Assembly: GCF_007655135.1 (NCBI RefSeq)
Contig: NC_045130.1
Location: 25,735,363 to 25,799,362, forward strand
Origin: Punica granatum
Taxonomy: Eukaryota > Streptophyta > Magnoliopsida > Myrtales > Lythraceae
DNA length: 64,000 nt
Direction: 5' to 3'
This document shows, in pieces, positions 1-10,525 of the stretch. Under the pieces are notes generated by a model. That model ran no database searches. It was not told the DNA's origin and saw nothing but the letters and a program-made list of their open reading frames with translations. Each line of letters starts with the position of its first letter. Positions within the stretch are counted from its first letter, which is position 1. A program made the position numbers and the translations under genes.

Positions 1-1009
1 AGATCGAGGCTGACCTCTCCAACATCTACCCCTGAAATATATGTCTATATGTATGTGTATTACTTCGAAATATTCTAACATTTCTTGATATTTCATCTCC
101 TCTATCATTATCCACTATAATTACTTATGGAATTCGTAAATTTAATTTACAAAGTTCCAACAAAAAGTAAAAGTATGCAAAGACCCACCCAAAGGTTATA
201 TGACTAGTTAAAGTATGATTAATAGACTCCATCACGAAGTAGGGGCATCTCCCTAGTCTTATCTAGTATGATGAAATTAATAAGTCTATATATTTATTTG
301 AGGTGCCGTGTGTCATAATTAATAATTACAAATTTGCTTTTCTTTTATCTTACTAGATGGGAGGTTTGACCACATATGTGGTACGTTTATGATTAATTAG
401 TTGAACATGATAATGTTTTTGGATTACCATAAAAAAAATTATAATGCAAAACACTTAATTGCTTCTAAATCCAATTTTATTTGCCCCAAATATATACTTT
501 TAGAGGTAAAATACAACTTTTTCTGAATCTAATTCTCATTTTCCTTAAACTTAAGAAATTTTACATACATAGTAAGTAGATAAAATGTTAAAATTTTGAT
601 GGATTATTTTTACCTAAAATAAATAATTTATTAAACATGAATTAAAGGATATTCAAATTACTCTCAACATAAGTTGAAAATATATTTAATTTATTTATGG
701 ATGTGAATTACTTTATGCAGATTTTGAATTAAATAAATTAGTACATTAGCATTCTTTTTGTGTATTTTACTTCATCTATTGTGTTTATATATGATTTATC
801 ACACAATTTTTTTGATAACTTAACAATCTTCAACTTATCACTTGAAAATTAACAATATATATATATATATGCACAATGTTTGACTTAATATTATATGCAT
901 ATTAATTATATTCTTAAATTTAAATAATTATATAAATAAATTTGTCACATATTTATTGAGTCTTGACAAAAATATTACATATAAATTAAATGCAATTCAA
1001 TTCTAATAT
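1..1009. other. AT-rich stretch without a gene
   Basis: Very AT-rich DNA with runs of TA dinucleotides and no open frame of useful length on either strand. A subterminal-repeat-like motif (attgcttctaaa) near 460 resembles the motif near 1583, so part of this stretch may belong to the CACTA-like element that ends at 1611. Nothing else can be supported here. Confidence 0.5.
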
Positions 1010-1088
1010 GCGTTGGTGGCGAAATGGAAAAGGCGTGAGACTGAAAATACTATACTAGAAGTCAATGGTTCAAGTCTAGATCAAGTCA
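1010..1088 (+). pseudogene. tRNA-Leu-like relic, plastid trnL-CAA type
   Basis: The 5' part (gcgttggtggcgaaatgg), the anticodon-arm-like part (gagactgaaaat) and the T-arm (atggttcaagtc) follow the order and spacing of plastid trnL-CAA, and the 3' end (tcaagtca) resembles its acceptor strand. The two acceptor strands no longer pair, the anticodon loop is altered and the D-arm has extra A residues. It is therefore a decayed copy, either transferred plastid DNA or a tRNA-derived repeat. The comparison is from memory and no search was done. Confidence 0.35.
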
Positions 1089-1109
1089 CAATTTAAAGAT
1101 ATGAGAGAG

Positions 1110-1611
1110 TAATAGTCAAATATAATTACCATCATTTTCTTTTGGAAAAACTTTATAGAGGCAATTCCAATTGTCCTAATTAATAAATTTAGTAACAAAA
1201 TTTGTTGTTATATCTCCTTTTGGAGGCAAATTTAATTAACATTAAAAATACGAATTAGTGACTTTTATTAATTATTTCTAATTTGCCTCAAGTCACTATA
1301 TAAAAATATTATAGATATAACAGTCAAATATAATTACCATCATTTTTTTTGAAAAAACTATAGACGAAATTACAATTGTCCTAAGTAATATAACATAATT
1401 TGTTGTTATATCTCTTTTGGAGACAAATTTAATTAACATGAAAAGTATGAATTAGTGACTTTTATTAATTGTTGTTAATTTGCCTCTATAGATCTGAAAC
1501 GACACAGGTAAATGAAGCAATTTATTCTTTTGTCTCTAATACTTTTAGAAATAAATAAATGGCTTTTGAAAGCAAATATCATTGCTTCTAAAAGGAGTTT
1601 TTCTTGTAGTG
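1110..1611. mobile_element. CACTA-type transposon end with internal duplication
   Basis: The right border reads ttttcttgtagtg (1599-1611), the reverse complement of the classical CACTACAAGAAAA terminus of En/Spm elements. Inside it, two copies of a ~170-bp block (about 1116-1289 and 1322-1485) repeat the motifs tataattaccatcat, tttgttgttatatctc, ttaattaacat and aatttgcctc, as expected for subterminal repeats. No transposase frame is visible. The left end was not found and may lie outside the window. Confidence 0.55.
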
Positions 1612-1871
1612 TTATTTTTTTCATGTGAAATTTCTAAATTCTCACTGATAAGCAATACACTAATCTAAACCGTTTTCATTTGCTTGGTAGGAGTTAGTTC
1701 AAGCGTTGAAAGATCAGCTAGAGATAATTGACAAGCATCATTGAAAACAAAAATGCAAAAGCTATAAAACTTATCTGAGAGAGGAGAAAAGCTTCGATTG
1801 TGATAAATTATTAGTTTTTTCTTAATGATAAAATCCCATATCTATATGATATTTTGGGCGATGTTTTCTTA

Positions 1872-1882
<11 letters not shown>

Positions 1883-1910
<28 letters not shown>
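1883..1910. repeat. (TA)n microsatellite
   Basis: A run of alternating T and A of about 28 bases, flanked by AT-rich DNA without coding potential. Confidence 0.8.
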
Positions 1911-1912
<2 letters not shown>

Positions 1913-2039
1913 GTTATAAAGGAAGCTTATCGGTATAAGAAGTAATAGGCATGGAAGTTCAACCGGTGCAAATTAGCCTAGAATCCTCTTTGATTTCAGG
2001 TGACAACGTGTGTCACCACTCTACACACCATTTGTCAAC

Positions 2040-2910
2040 ATTTTCGTAATGTGATCTGCAACGTTAAACAGGTGAAACCTAAAATAACAATTTTGTTTGT
2101 TGCCATTAAAACATATTATTGAACACTTAGAAAATATCAGAGAAAGGCATATGACAAATAGAGCACGGTCATTGGAAAATACAATATTAGAAAATATAGC
2201 ATGACCATTAGAAAATATTACAGAAATACATGACATTTGCACTCTTTCTTAAATATAGCACGACCTTTGAAAAATCAATTAATAACACTATATCAATTAT
2301 TCTGTCAAACGGTAACCACTGTCATGGAGCTAACGATGTCACATGGGCACATTATTGGACGAGTGGACGCCAAGTAAAATAAAGGGGATTCAAATGAATC
2401 GGAGGATTTTTTTTTGGGAGGTTGGAATTGAAAATGCCCAATTTCGAGGCTCCTTATATTTCTGTGGTGGGGGCCCAATCGCAACCATAATCGCTAGCCC
2501 CTTCCCCCTTTCCTTCGATTTCACTCCTTTCTTTAAAAAAAAATCTTTCCTTTTTAAATTTTTAGAATTATTTTTAATTAAATAAAAATATGCGGGATTC
2601 ACTCGTCCAATCATGGAGTGTCGCATGGTTCCGTTAGCTTTTACTATTATATTTAACAGAATAATCGACGTCGTGCTAAAATCGCAATTAAACTAGAAAG
2701 TCGTGACTTTCTATGCTATTTTTTAAGGAATATGTTATATTTGGAAAAAAAATTACAAATGTCGTGTTTTTCTTTATTATTTTTCGAAGGTCGTACTATA
2801 TTTAGAAAAAAGTATAAAAATAATACATTTTTGTACTAGATTCTAAAAGTCGTGTTCTATTTAAGAAAACATACGAAGGTCCTGCCTTTTTAAGTAATTA
2901 ACTCTATTTT
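2040..2910. mobile_element. Foldback element with long imperfect inverted repeats
   Basis: The block near 2294-2366 (attattctgtcaaa, gctaacg, attggacgagtg) returns as reverse complement at about 2600-2668. Further out, atagcacgacctttgaaaaa on the left is matched by gaaggtcgtactatattta on the right. The centre (about 2400-2590) is unpaired and holds a GC-richer patch (ggtgggggcccaatcgc). Small open frames here on both strands fall on this structure and are not convincing genes. The element lies just downstream of the TIR exon. Confidence 0.6.
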
Positions 2911-3023
2911 TCACTACTGATCGGTTTTGATAATATGCATATACAGAATTAATCGGATAGTAGAAAGGAATAATTCTGAAGAAAATATAGCATTAAATAA
3001 TAAAATTCTGAAAGGAAAAACTT

Positions 3024-3569
3024 TTACCCGTTTTGTCTTAATTCTCGTCCCGACCGAGTTCCAACTTCCAAAAGGGCCTTTTTCCAGTGTTCAACTTCTT
3101 CAGACTCAGTTTCCGCACCCTTTGTTTCCTTGTTCTCAGAACTCAGATCTTCCGTCTGCCGCTGCATTATCTTTTGGTAAGCCGTCGATGCATGCGCCTC
3201 GAGGGCATCGGCATATAAGCTTGTCTTGAGCTTGACATCGTTCGGTGTTACGTCGTAGAAGATCGGTATGATTGTCTTCTTGAGCTCCACCATTCTTCTG
3301 AGCTCGCGCAAGCACCACTTGCTGGACGCATATTCTTTGGAGAAGATGGGCATGCCTATCACTGAACAGTCGATCGCATCCAAGATCTTCTCAATCTTTG
3401 CTCCAAGAGGCTGGTCCGTGTCGTCCCTGAAGACGCGGATCCCAGCACTCGTCAGGAAATGATATAGGCAGTCGGTGAAGCCTCGACGAGTATCTGGTCC
3501 TCTAAAACTCAAGAACACCTGATAGTCTGCCCCGGATTCTCCACCAGAAGTGGCTGTATCCCTCTCCAT
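3024..3569 (-). CDS. TIR-domain protein (TIR-only, or first exon of a TIR-NLR)
   Basis: The frame encodes 181 residues from the ATG at 3567-3569; a longer reading would need a GTG start. A TIR domain fills residues 15-130. It opens with YQVFLSFRGPDTR (residues 16-28), followed by a G...I..AI..S segment, FSKEYASSKWCLREL and IIPIFYDVTP. Glu89 in WCLREL is at the place of the catalytic glutamate of NADase TIRs. The tail is charged and ends VEHWKKALLEV..., which is how TIR exons of TNL receptors close just before the NB-ARC exon. The last codons read AAC GG|GTAAAAG: a good 5' splice site overlaps the stop. No NB-ARC sequence is seen between 1 and 3024, so either the gene is truncated or its next exon lies outside the window behind an intron longer than 3 kb. 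Known role of the family: NAD-cleaving immune signalling in the cytosol. Inference: a partial TNL or TIR-only immune gene. Confidence 0.82.
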   Translation of the reverse strand: MERDTATSGGESGADYQVFLSFRGPDTRRGFTDCLYHFLTSAGIRVFRDDTDQPLGAKIEKILDAIDCSVIGMPIFSKEYASSKWCLRELRRMVELKKTIIPIFYDVTPNDVKLKTSLYADALEAHASTAYQKIMQRQTEDLSSENKETKGAETESEEVEHWKKALLEVGTRSGRELRQNG

Positions 3570-3769
3570 GATTTCAACCGGATTGAGATTGGCCACACGG
3601 TAGATCCAGCTTTTTCCAAAGCTTTCCTAATTTCTATACATATATGCTTGGGATTCAGACAAAGTGATAATTCATCCCCCCAGGCTGAGCGGGTCCCACT
3701 AAAATGTCGTGGTTCACAATAATTCCAATCGTTGACGTTGACGCCATTTAAACTAGTGACTAATAGCAC

Positions 3770-4147
3770 TCCATGTTAGGAAAGCAAATGTGGGGATCGA
3801 CTCCATGGTCGTTCTGATCTGTATAATGGAGATTTTATTTTTTGTCCTTGGTGTCATGGCCAACAAAATTGAGTTTTTTTCAACCCGCCTCTGGTGAACA
3901 CCATCGGTGTTTTTAAAAATGGATGGCTCGCGATAAGATTCATTGCAAATAATACAGGTGCATACTACTAGATACGAAAAAATCATTAATAAGATGAATA
4001 ATCGTTACGTATTTGCCAAAGAAAGTTTCCCTCAATCCTAAAACTTATTAGCCATTTGTACGTATAGGAGTATGGTTTCATGCATTGCCACCAAGAGAGG
4101 CGCAAGAGTTTTGGCATGGAAGCCTATTGTGAAGAATGGTATAACAG
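3770..4147. other. Intergenic, upstream of the TIR gene
   Basis: No supported gene. The short frames on both strands have no recognisable motif. The interval would hold part of the promoter of the minus-strand TIR gene. Confidence 0.5.
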
Positions 4148-5160
4148 CTGCAACCAGTGGGCGCCCACTACCGGGTTACGTGCCTCCTTGTTCAACCTCT
4201 TCTAGGCCTTGTTTGGGTTTAAATTTAAGCTCCGAAAATGAATTATTAAAAGTTTATACAAGGGAATATTATTACATATATAGGAAATATCTTTCATAAC
4301 TAGTTGATTTGATTCACTGTACATATATATATCTTGAGGTAAGATACAAACACACCCTATGTGTGTCTGTGTATATATATATATATGCCATGGCTGGCCA
4401 GTTGGGTTTTAGGCCATTCTCTTCAAAACTTTGAAATAATATAATATTATCTTTTGCTTTTATTAAGTATTTTTTTAATTTATTTATATATATATATATA
4501 TGCCATGGTTTCCCAATTGGGTTTTAGGCCATTCTCTCCAAAACTTTGACGTAATATGATATTATCTTTTACTTTTTTAAAGTATATTTTTTACATTATA
4601 TATTATTATTTTATTTTATTTATCTATATATATGTCATGGTTGCCTAGTTGGGTTTTAGGCCATTCTCTCCGAAACTTAGAAGTAATATGATATTATCTT
4701 TTGCTTTTTTTTTAAGTATATTTTTGTCCAGACTTGTAGGCCCAAAACTCACCTCCCATTGAAACCTTTTTAAACCGAATAAAGTCTCCTTTTCACATTC
4801 CAAGCTTTATCTTTTCCTTTTTCTTAACGTTTCCAAGGGGAAAAATATTAATTAATTTATTATCATATATATTTACAACGGCAGCAACCAGTGTGCGCCA
4901 CCGACTATCGGGTTACATGCCTCCTTGTTCAACCTCTTAGCTCAGCAGTCTTAAGTGGTGTTTGCTTGGGATTAAATTTAAGCTCCAAAAATGAATTATT
5001 AAAAGTTTATACAAGGGAAAATTATTCCATATATAGGAAATATCTTTCCTAACTAGTTGATTTGATACAATGTACATATATAGAGCGTCTTTGTATCTTC
5101 CTACAATGTAACCTCAATATATATACATATATATTTCATGGGTACCCAGTTGGGTTTTGG
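4148..5160. repeat. Locally duplicated block with an internal ~115-bp tandem repeat
   Basis: A ~180-bp segment at about 4148-4325 (cagcaaccagtg homologue, ccgggttacgtgcctcc, gttcaacctctt, aaatttaagctcc, gaattattaaaagtttata) recurs at about 4878-5075. Between them, three copies of a ~115-bp unit start with a variant of atatgccatggttgcccag and contain gttgggttttaggccattct (near 4388, 4500 and 4632). A fourth partial copy lies near 5138. No coding content is supported. Confidence 0.75.
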
Positions 5161-5374
5161 CCATTTTCTCCAAAAAATTGAAAATTAACTGTAAAAATTA
5201 ATAGAAAAAAATAAGTGAGAGAATTTAAAATTTTAAAAAAGATAAAAAGTAATTAATATTTGAGAGAATTTAATATTAAAAAAATTTAATTTAATAATGA
5301 TTAAAAAAATATATGAAATAATTTATTATTAAAGTAGAAAAAAAGATAAAAAGATAATGATTATGTTATTAAAT

Positions 5375-5545
5375 TAGGGGAAGAACGGAATAGTGAAGGG
5401 GGGTAGAATTTGATTGTGAAACCCAACAAAATCGGTGTTTGGTTCAACTAGAAATCAGAATTTGAATCGGAAACAGTTTCCTTTCATATTGTTTGGTTCA
5501 ACTCATCATTGGAATGAATTCGTAATTTTATTATTATTTATTTGA
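5375..5545. repeat. MITE-like dispersed repeat, copy 1
   Basis: The sequence carries the signature of a family seen several times in this window: a gtgtttggtt-type border and AT-rich filler of the form aatgattgtgttgttgaatt. Related copies lie near 8055, 17028, 23023, 43943, 44361 and 50463. Borders are approximate. Confidence 0.45.
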
Positions 5546-5933
5546 AGTATGATTTTAATTTTCAGTTATAAGGAAAATTAAAAAATGAAAAATTAACATT
5601 GCAATCGAACGCAACACAACGAGAAATTGCACTAATATTAAATGGGAAAAAGGAAATTTCTCCTTCCTTCCCGTCCAAGAAAAGGACAAAATAGTGAGCC
5701 CACACATTATAATTGCACGAGACTAACTAAGATAAATAATTAAATACAATTTCCTTCTTCTTCTCTCCCCTGCTGTGCCTTCTCGTTTCTCTTTCTTTCT
5801 TCCCCCTGCTCTCTCTCCCTTTCACCATTAGAGGAGCTTCAACGACTGAAGAAGCTTTCACGGCCGAGAAGGACGAAAATATAATATATAATATATACGC
5901 GCGGTGGTACATTGACATCATCAAACGGTGCAG

Positions 5934-6032
5934 GTATAACCTTCGGGATCCCCTCATACATTTCGGGTCTTTCTATTCTGACCCGCTAATTTATTTCCTT
6001 CCCAGTGACCGATTCCTTTGCTGTATGCACAG
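5934..6032 (+). other. Probable 5'-leader intron of the coiled-coil gene
   Basis: A donor GTGCAG|GTATAA at 5934 and an acceptor GTATGCACAG at 6032 enclose a 99-base pyrimidine-rich segment with a plausible branch site (cgctaat). This gives a spliced leader starting in the CT-rich stretch after about 5745, with the coding ATG 12 bases after the acceptor. An in-frame TGA at 6006 inside the intron rules out coding read-through from upstream. No transcript evidence is available. Confidence 0.5.
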
Positions 6033-6044
6033 GTGTGTCCTTCG

Positions 6045-6740
6045 ATGGAGTCCGATGAAGACCAGATAGATAAGTTCTTTGAGGACATTGCTGAATCTTT
6101 GAAGACAGATTCTTGGTCTCGGTTGGATCAAATTCCGAATGACAAAATCCTGAAGGCGCTGAACGATTTGAACAACTTCTTCTCTCTGCACCCTGCTGAT
6201 GCAGATCATCCGGAGAAACGCTCTTCTGTGCACGAGGCCGTACAAGTATTATCAAGACTGAACAAATCGTATGGCCTATCAGACAGCCAGATCGAAAGAG
6301 TTGGCCATCTGGTGGAAAACTGGAGTCCTATCATCGATCAAGCAGTGGCAGCTAACAGGGCCAAACAAGATGCACTGGAGAGGCTTTCACCATATCATCG
6401 TATCGCTTCTTCTCTCCGGGATCTGACGTTGAGTGATAAGGACCTCAAAGAAGAATATAATAAGCTGGAATGTGACTCTGATGAGCTGCAGCGCCAAATC
6501 CAAGAACTGAGGGATCGTTCGGAAGCCGTGAAGCGTAGGAAAGACGAGGTCAAGAAAGAAAGAGGGAGAATCCATGCTGAGGCTACCCCACTGAAAGATC
6601 AGTACGAACAACTCAAGCTCGATGCACCGAAACTCAAAGGGAAACTCGATGAGGCAACAGAGTCACTTGACAGAGCACAGCGAGAATGGGTTGCTCTGAA
6701 GAACACACTGCATGAAGTTTCTGCTTTCATGTCTACATAA
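6045..6740 (+). CDS. Small coiled-coil protein, homologous to the NLR C-terminus
   Basis: The frame encodes 231 residues from the ATG at 6045; the open frame extends to a TTG at 6018, but that lies inside the predicted intron. The N-terminus is acidic (MESDEDQIDKFFEDIAES). A compact helical part follows (about residues 29-105) with the motifs QIPN, FFSLHP, SYGLSDSQIE and ENW. The rest (about 110-220) is a highly charged, heptad-like coiled coil. No signal peptide, membrane segment or known catalytic motif is seen. Residues 29-231 align nearly gap-free with the last ~200 residues of the CC-NB-ARC-LRR protein encoded at 24480-28529; shared anchors are QIPN..IL.A, SYGL, W, AA..R and the final W....T..EV. 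Helix bundle plus coiled coil loosely recalls the C-terminus of plant MATH/coiled-coil proteins, but I cannot assign a family. Inference: the free form of a domain used by an NLR, so a possible effector target or signalling partner. Confidence 0.8.
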   Translation: MESDEDQIDKFFEDIAESLKTDSWSRLDQIPNDKILKALNDLNNFFSLHPADADHPEKRSSVHEAVQVLSRLNKSYGLSDSQIERVGHLVENWSPIIDQAVAANRAKQDALERLSPYHRIASSLRDLTLSDKDLKEEYNKLECDSDELQRQIQELRDRSEAVKRRKDEVKKERGRIHAEATPLKDQYEQLKLDAPKLKGKLDEATESLDRAQREWVALKNTLHEVSAFMST

Positions 6741-7223
6741 CCGAATTTCTTTTCTTAATACCTATTCATTTTGCCTTTTTCCATTTGATGTTTTTTGGCT
6801 TGATTAGATTGGAGGTAAAGGAGCAAAAATTGTACTTCCCCGAAAACCATCCGTCCTTTTTTTCTTTTTTCTTTTTTCTTTTTTTAAATTCCGGTTACAA
6901 TAGTGATGCTAATGAGTCTCGTAAAGGAAAATAGAAAGCTAAATATAATATGAAGGGAGAAATTCAGGAGATAACAAAACCCAAAACCACTTGATTCCAG
7001 GCGAGGAATTGCGCGTCTACTTTGATAGAACCAGGGCATTCAAACAAGAGTTTCACCAGGTAGCATTAGGTCTCCTAAGGTTCTATACATCTGTCCTTTC
7101 TCGACGCCGGCATTGTACCTCATTCACGACTCTAATGAATGTCTTGAGACTTGGAACTGAGGCCACGGCTATTCCCACGGTAGGACAGCAAGTGATGATA
7201 TGGGTGGCACGACTTCTTTCTCT
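6741..7223. other. Intergenic, 3' side of the coiled-coil gene
   Basis: Holds the probable 3' UTR of the coiled-coil gene and a poly-T tract near 6857-6885. The stretch 6990-7222 is richer in GC and has an 83-codon open frame without an ATG start or known motif; I see no family resemblance. It could be a fragment of a former gene. Confidence 0.4.
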
Positions 7224-7345
7224 CACTACAACAAATCACTGATTTACCAATGAAAAATTACCGAGGGATCTAAATCCCTCAGAAATCGCTCAATAAACCT
7301 GTTTATCGGGGAATTCCCGACGGATTACCGAGGGATGTTTGTAGT
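7224..7345 (+). mobile_element. CACTA-type left terminus, solitary
   Basis: Begins CACTACAACAAATC and is followed by subterminal repeats of the type accgagggat / atccctcag and ttcccgacggattaccgag, which is typical of plant CACTA elements. No matching right end is seen downstream before the P1 module, so this is a truncated copy. Confidence 0.6.
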
Positions 7346-7635
7346 TCTTAAACATTTTTCTTTGTATTTTTTTTTTGTTGAAACAACGAGTATTTTATTG
7401 GAGTCAAATAAATTACTAAAAGATTAAGTAAAGATTAATTATTTTACTAAAAAGTTGAGTAAATTTCTTTGAATCTGTGTAAATTAATTAAAGTTTTGTA
7501 CAATTTACTTTGAAATTTGTGTACTTTACTTTTTTTTATGGGTAATTTACTAAAAATTTGAATAATTTATTTTAATTGTATTGGTGTAAAAATGTTAAGT
7601 CCTTCTAAAAGATGTGTCTAATTATCCTCCTAAAA
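7346..7635. other. AT-rich spacer
   Basis: AT-rich DNA with repeated aatttact and taatttact words; no gene or clear repeat border is seen. Confidence 0.4.
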
Positions 7636-8824
7636 TTCACATGTATTAAATTGCCTACGGATGTCGATGAAATTATAACCTATGTCACAATGAGTAGTTA
7701 GAAGGATTTAGCAAAACTCTTGTATGGTCCAATTGATTGCATTATAGACCTTTATGCAATTAAAGAGTTTTGCTCTTTACATCATGGAAATGGTTCGGAA
7801 TTATCATGTCAAAACCCTTTGGGTCTTATAGAAGGGTTCAGAATTTTGCTTTAAAATCCATCCGAAGCCCATTAAGCTAAATTACTAAAATATGTTCATC
7901 CAAAAGAGAAAAAAAAAATTGCTAAAATGTAATTTCTATTTATTACATTAACAAATAATTTATAAGTTTGTCTCTCTCTAACTGAATGTTATCAAATTAG
8001 CTCTTTTCTCTTCTAGGGAGAGGATTTTCCATGTAACTATTTAGGGAGTCGTACTAGTGTGTTTGGTTTCAGAGTTAAGTTGAGTTGAGTTTTGATTTTA
8101 ATTAGTTTGTAATGATTGTGATGTTGAATTATAGAAAAAAATATGAAAAAGTAATAAATAGTTAATAGAATTTATTATTGAAAATTGAAACTATTTTGGA
8201 AGTTGATTTTTCATGAAACTGTTTTAGGAGTCGTGAATTTGTAATAATTGGTGTTTATGAGGGAATCGACTAGCTCACCGGGTTGCTTCTGATATTCAAA
8301 ACCGCGTGGCCTGCTTTTTTACGACCAGACCAAGAACTTGATGCCTTCGTTAACAAATGACCGACGCTCCTTAGCTATAACGTCGTTTCCTATTGTTAGG
8401 ATAGTGGTTGAAAGATTCTAGTTGTCCCTATTTGACCCGAAAGGGCTTGCTCACGCGCTTTACTAATAACAACGATCTACCCTAAATAGGGGCCCTCCAA
8501 CTCAAGAAAAGGATCTGATCGTAGATAGAGACCATCCGCCAATCCAGGCTAGTGGAGACCGAAGACCCGACCAAGGCACATGGCATACAGCTCAGAGAGC
8601 ATAGCTTTGTCCCCCCAGGAATCTTTCTATATAGTTGGGTCGCAATGCCAACCCGAAAGGCCGCTGCTTTTTTATATAAATAATAATAATAATAATAATA
8701 ATAATAATTCTATTTTGAAAAGTTACAGGAAAAAAATATGTGATAGCATAACTATGCCTTTCAGCAACCATTAACCCTCCGTCACGAAATGGACTAAAAG
8801 TGTCTATCGAATCAAACGCTTACG
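7636..8824. repeat. Segmental repeat module P, copy 1
   Basis: Starts cacatgtattaaattgcc and is closely repeated at 17296-18592. It includes a MITE-like block near 8055-8230, a GC-richer part (8260-8600) and a TAA microsatellite (8679-8708). The 8260-8600 part has no convincing frame in either copy. Differences between the two copies are mostly point changes and small indels. Confidence 0.8.
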
Positions 8825-10525
8825 ATTGAATAAGCCACATTAATACTTGAAATTTATAAGGGGTCCATTTTTAATTCTTCAAATTGATAAATGTTATTTC
8901 ATTCAATGATTGCTTACGATTGCTTAAGCCACATTAATACTTGAAATTTATAAGGGGTCCATTTTTAATTCTTTAAATTGATAAATGTTATTTCATTCAA
9001 TGATTGGAGGCAGCAATGTGCACGGATCTAAATAAATCAAAATGAAATTTAGTATTTACTTAAAATTGAAATTAAAAGATTTTGAACAAATCTTGTTATT
9101 CGAGTCTAATCATGTCTCTTTACTTATTCTTTTCTCTTCAATTAGATTAATGTATGTACACGTAATAAAAGATAAATAGAATTTATTTTAATTATGACAA
9201 ATATAAAAAAAATTCTATTTTTGATATTTCTAGAAATAAAAAAGTTTGCACATAGTGCTTATAAGATGTTTTTTTTTGCAAACCATCAACTCGTAATTAG
9301 TTGTCTCTTAGCCTGCTCGAAAAATTAAATTTCTAATAAAAAGATTCGTTCATCCCTCCATTTCTCAAACTAATTCATTGAATTAGATGCTTTATATTCT
9401 CACATTCATGGATACTTTGAATACATGTTACTATTCATTGATTGTCTATATTCAACTCATATTTGTATAATAAAGTTCACACTATTTTATTAAAGTACGT
9501 TATAAATCTTTTGTCTTCCTAACATACCAGGCCTATTCAAACCTATGCTTGGATAGCGCAACATCACTCATTCAAGAGCTCGAAATTCTCTCATTTTGAA
9601 GTGAAATATTTAGTCAATTTTTCCTACATATATATATATATATTTATGCAATTTAGTGCATATATTTAGAGTTTATGGATGATGTGAACCGGGTTGCTCG
9701 GTTATGGTGAGATCATGTCTACTTAGGGTAATATCTTCCGTAATATTTGCATATATTGGAAGCCTATGGATGGTGTAAACCATTCTGCTCATTACATCGT
9801 CATGAGATCATACAATATATTGCACAAAATACTATGATTGAGTAGGATATATTCGTTCATAATATCATGATTGTCAAACTAACAATTTTCTTCCTTTTGC
9901 TCCAAAAAAGATTTCTATATAAATGATAGGTTTGAGTGTTTATAATTCAATATATATATATATAGGCAACTTTAAGAATTAATTAGTTATCATAAGCATT
10001 GATAAGATGAGATACCACATTCATATAATAATACTTGACCAAGACTTAAATTTAATTATCTTGTTAGTCAGTACTTACGTTTTCTCTCTTCCAATTTAGC
10101 AATTTGGAGGATTTTTTTTTCTCAAGCTTGAATATGACTAAGTCTAGCCCTTAAATTGGAGAATTATAAATCAGGAGCAATTACGTTATTACTGATAAAA
10201 AATTATCTTAATCGCTCTCATCCCGACCATTCAATAGTACTTGTTGATAAAGAATTATATTTTGCCTAATCTCTATTTTATCACCATCAATCACGATATA
10301 AGTATTTCAAATTCCTTATATGATACTTATTATGCCTGCAAAATGCAGCCTTGATAATGTCTAGCTTGTTCGTGTATATAAATTAGGATCAGGCCTGCAC
10401 GTTGCGCAAGTGTATGCTTTATCGAGAAATTATTTCATTTATCAACAAAACTTGTTCTTTAAAAAAAATATATATATGTAATGAAGGTTATTCAAAGGCT
10501 CAACACGCTGGTGAGACTTGCAAAT

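Noticed and set aside
2343..2626. Overlapping 80- and 78-codon frames on opposite strands
   Set aside because: They lie in the centre of a foldback element and include poly-A/T-encoded Lys/Phe runs.
5986..6611. Minus-strand frames opposite the coiled-coil gene
   Set aside because: Antisense shadows; the plus frame shows homology to the NLR tail and coherent coiled-coil composition.
6991..7242. 83-codon frame as a gene
   Set aside because: No ATG at its start, no motif, and it runs into the CACTA terminus at 7224.
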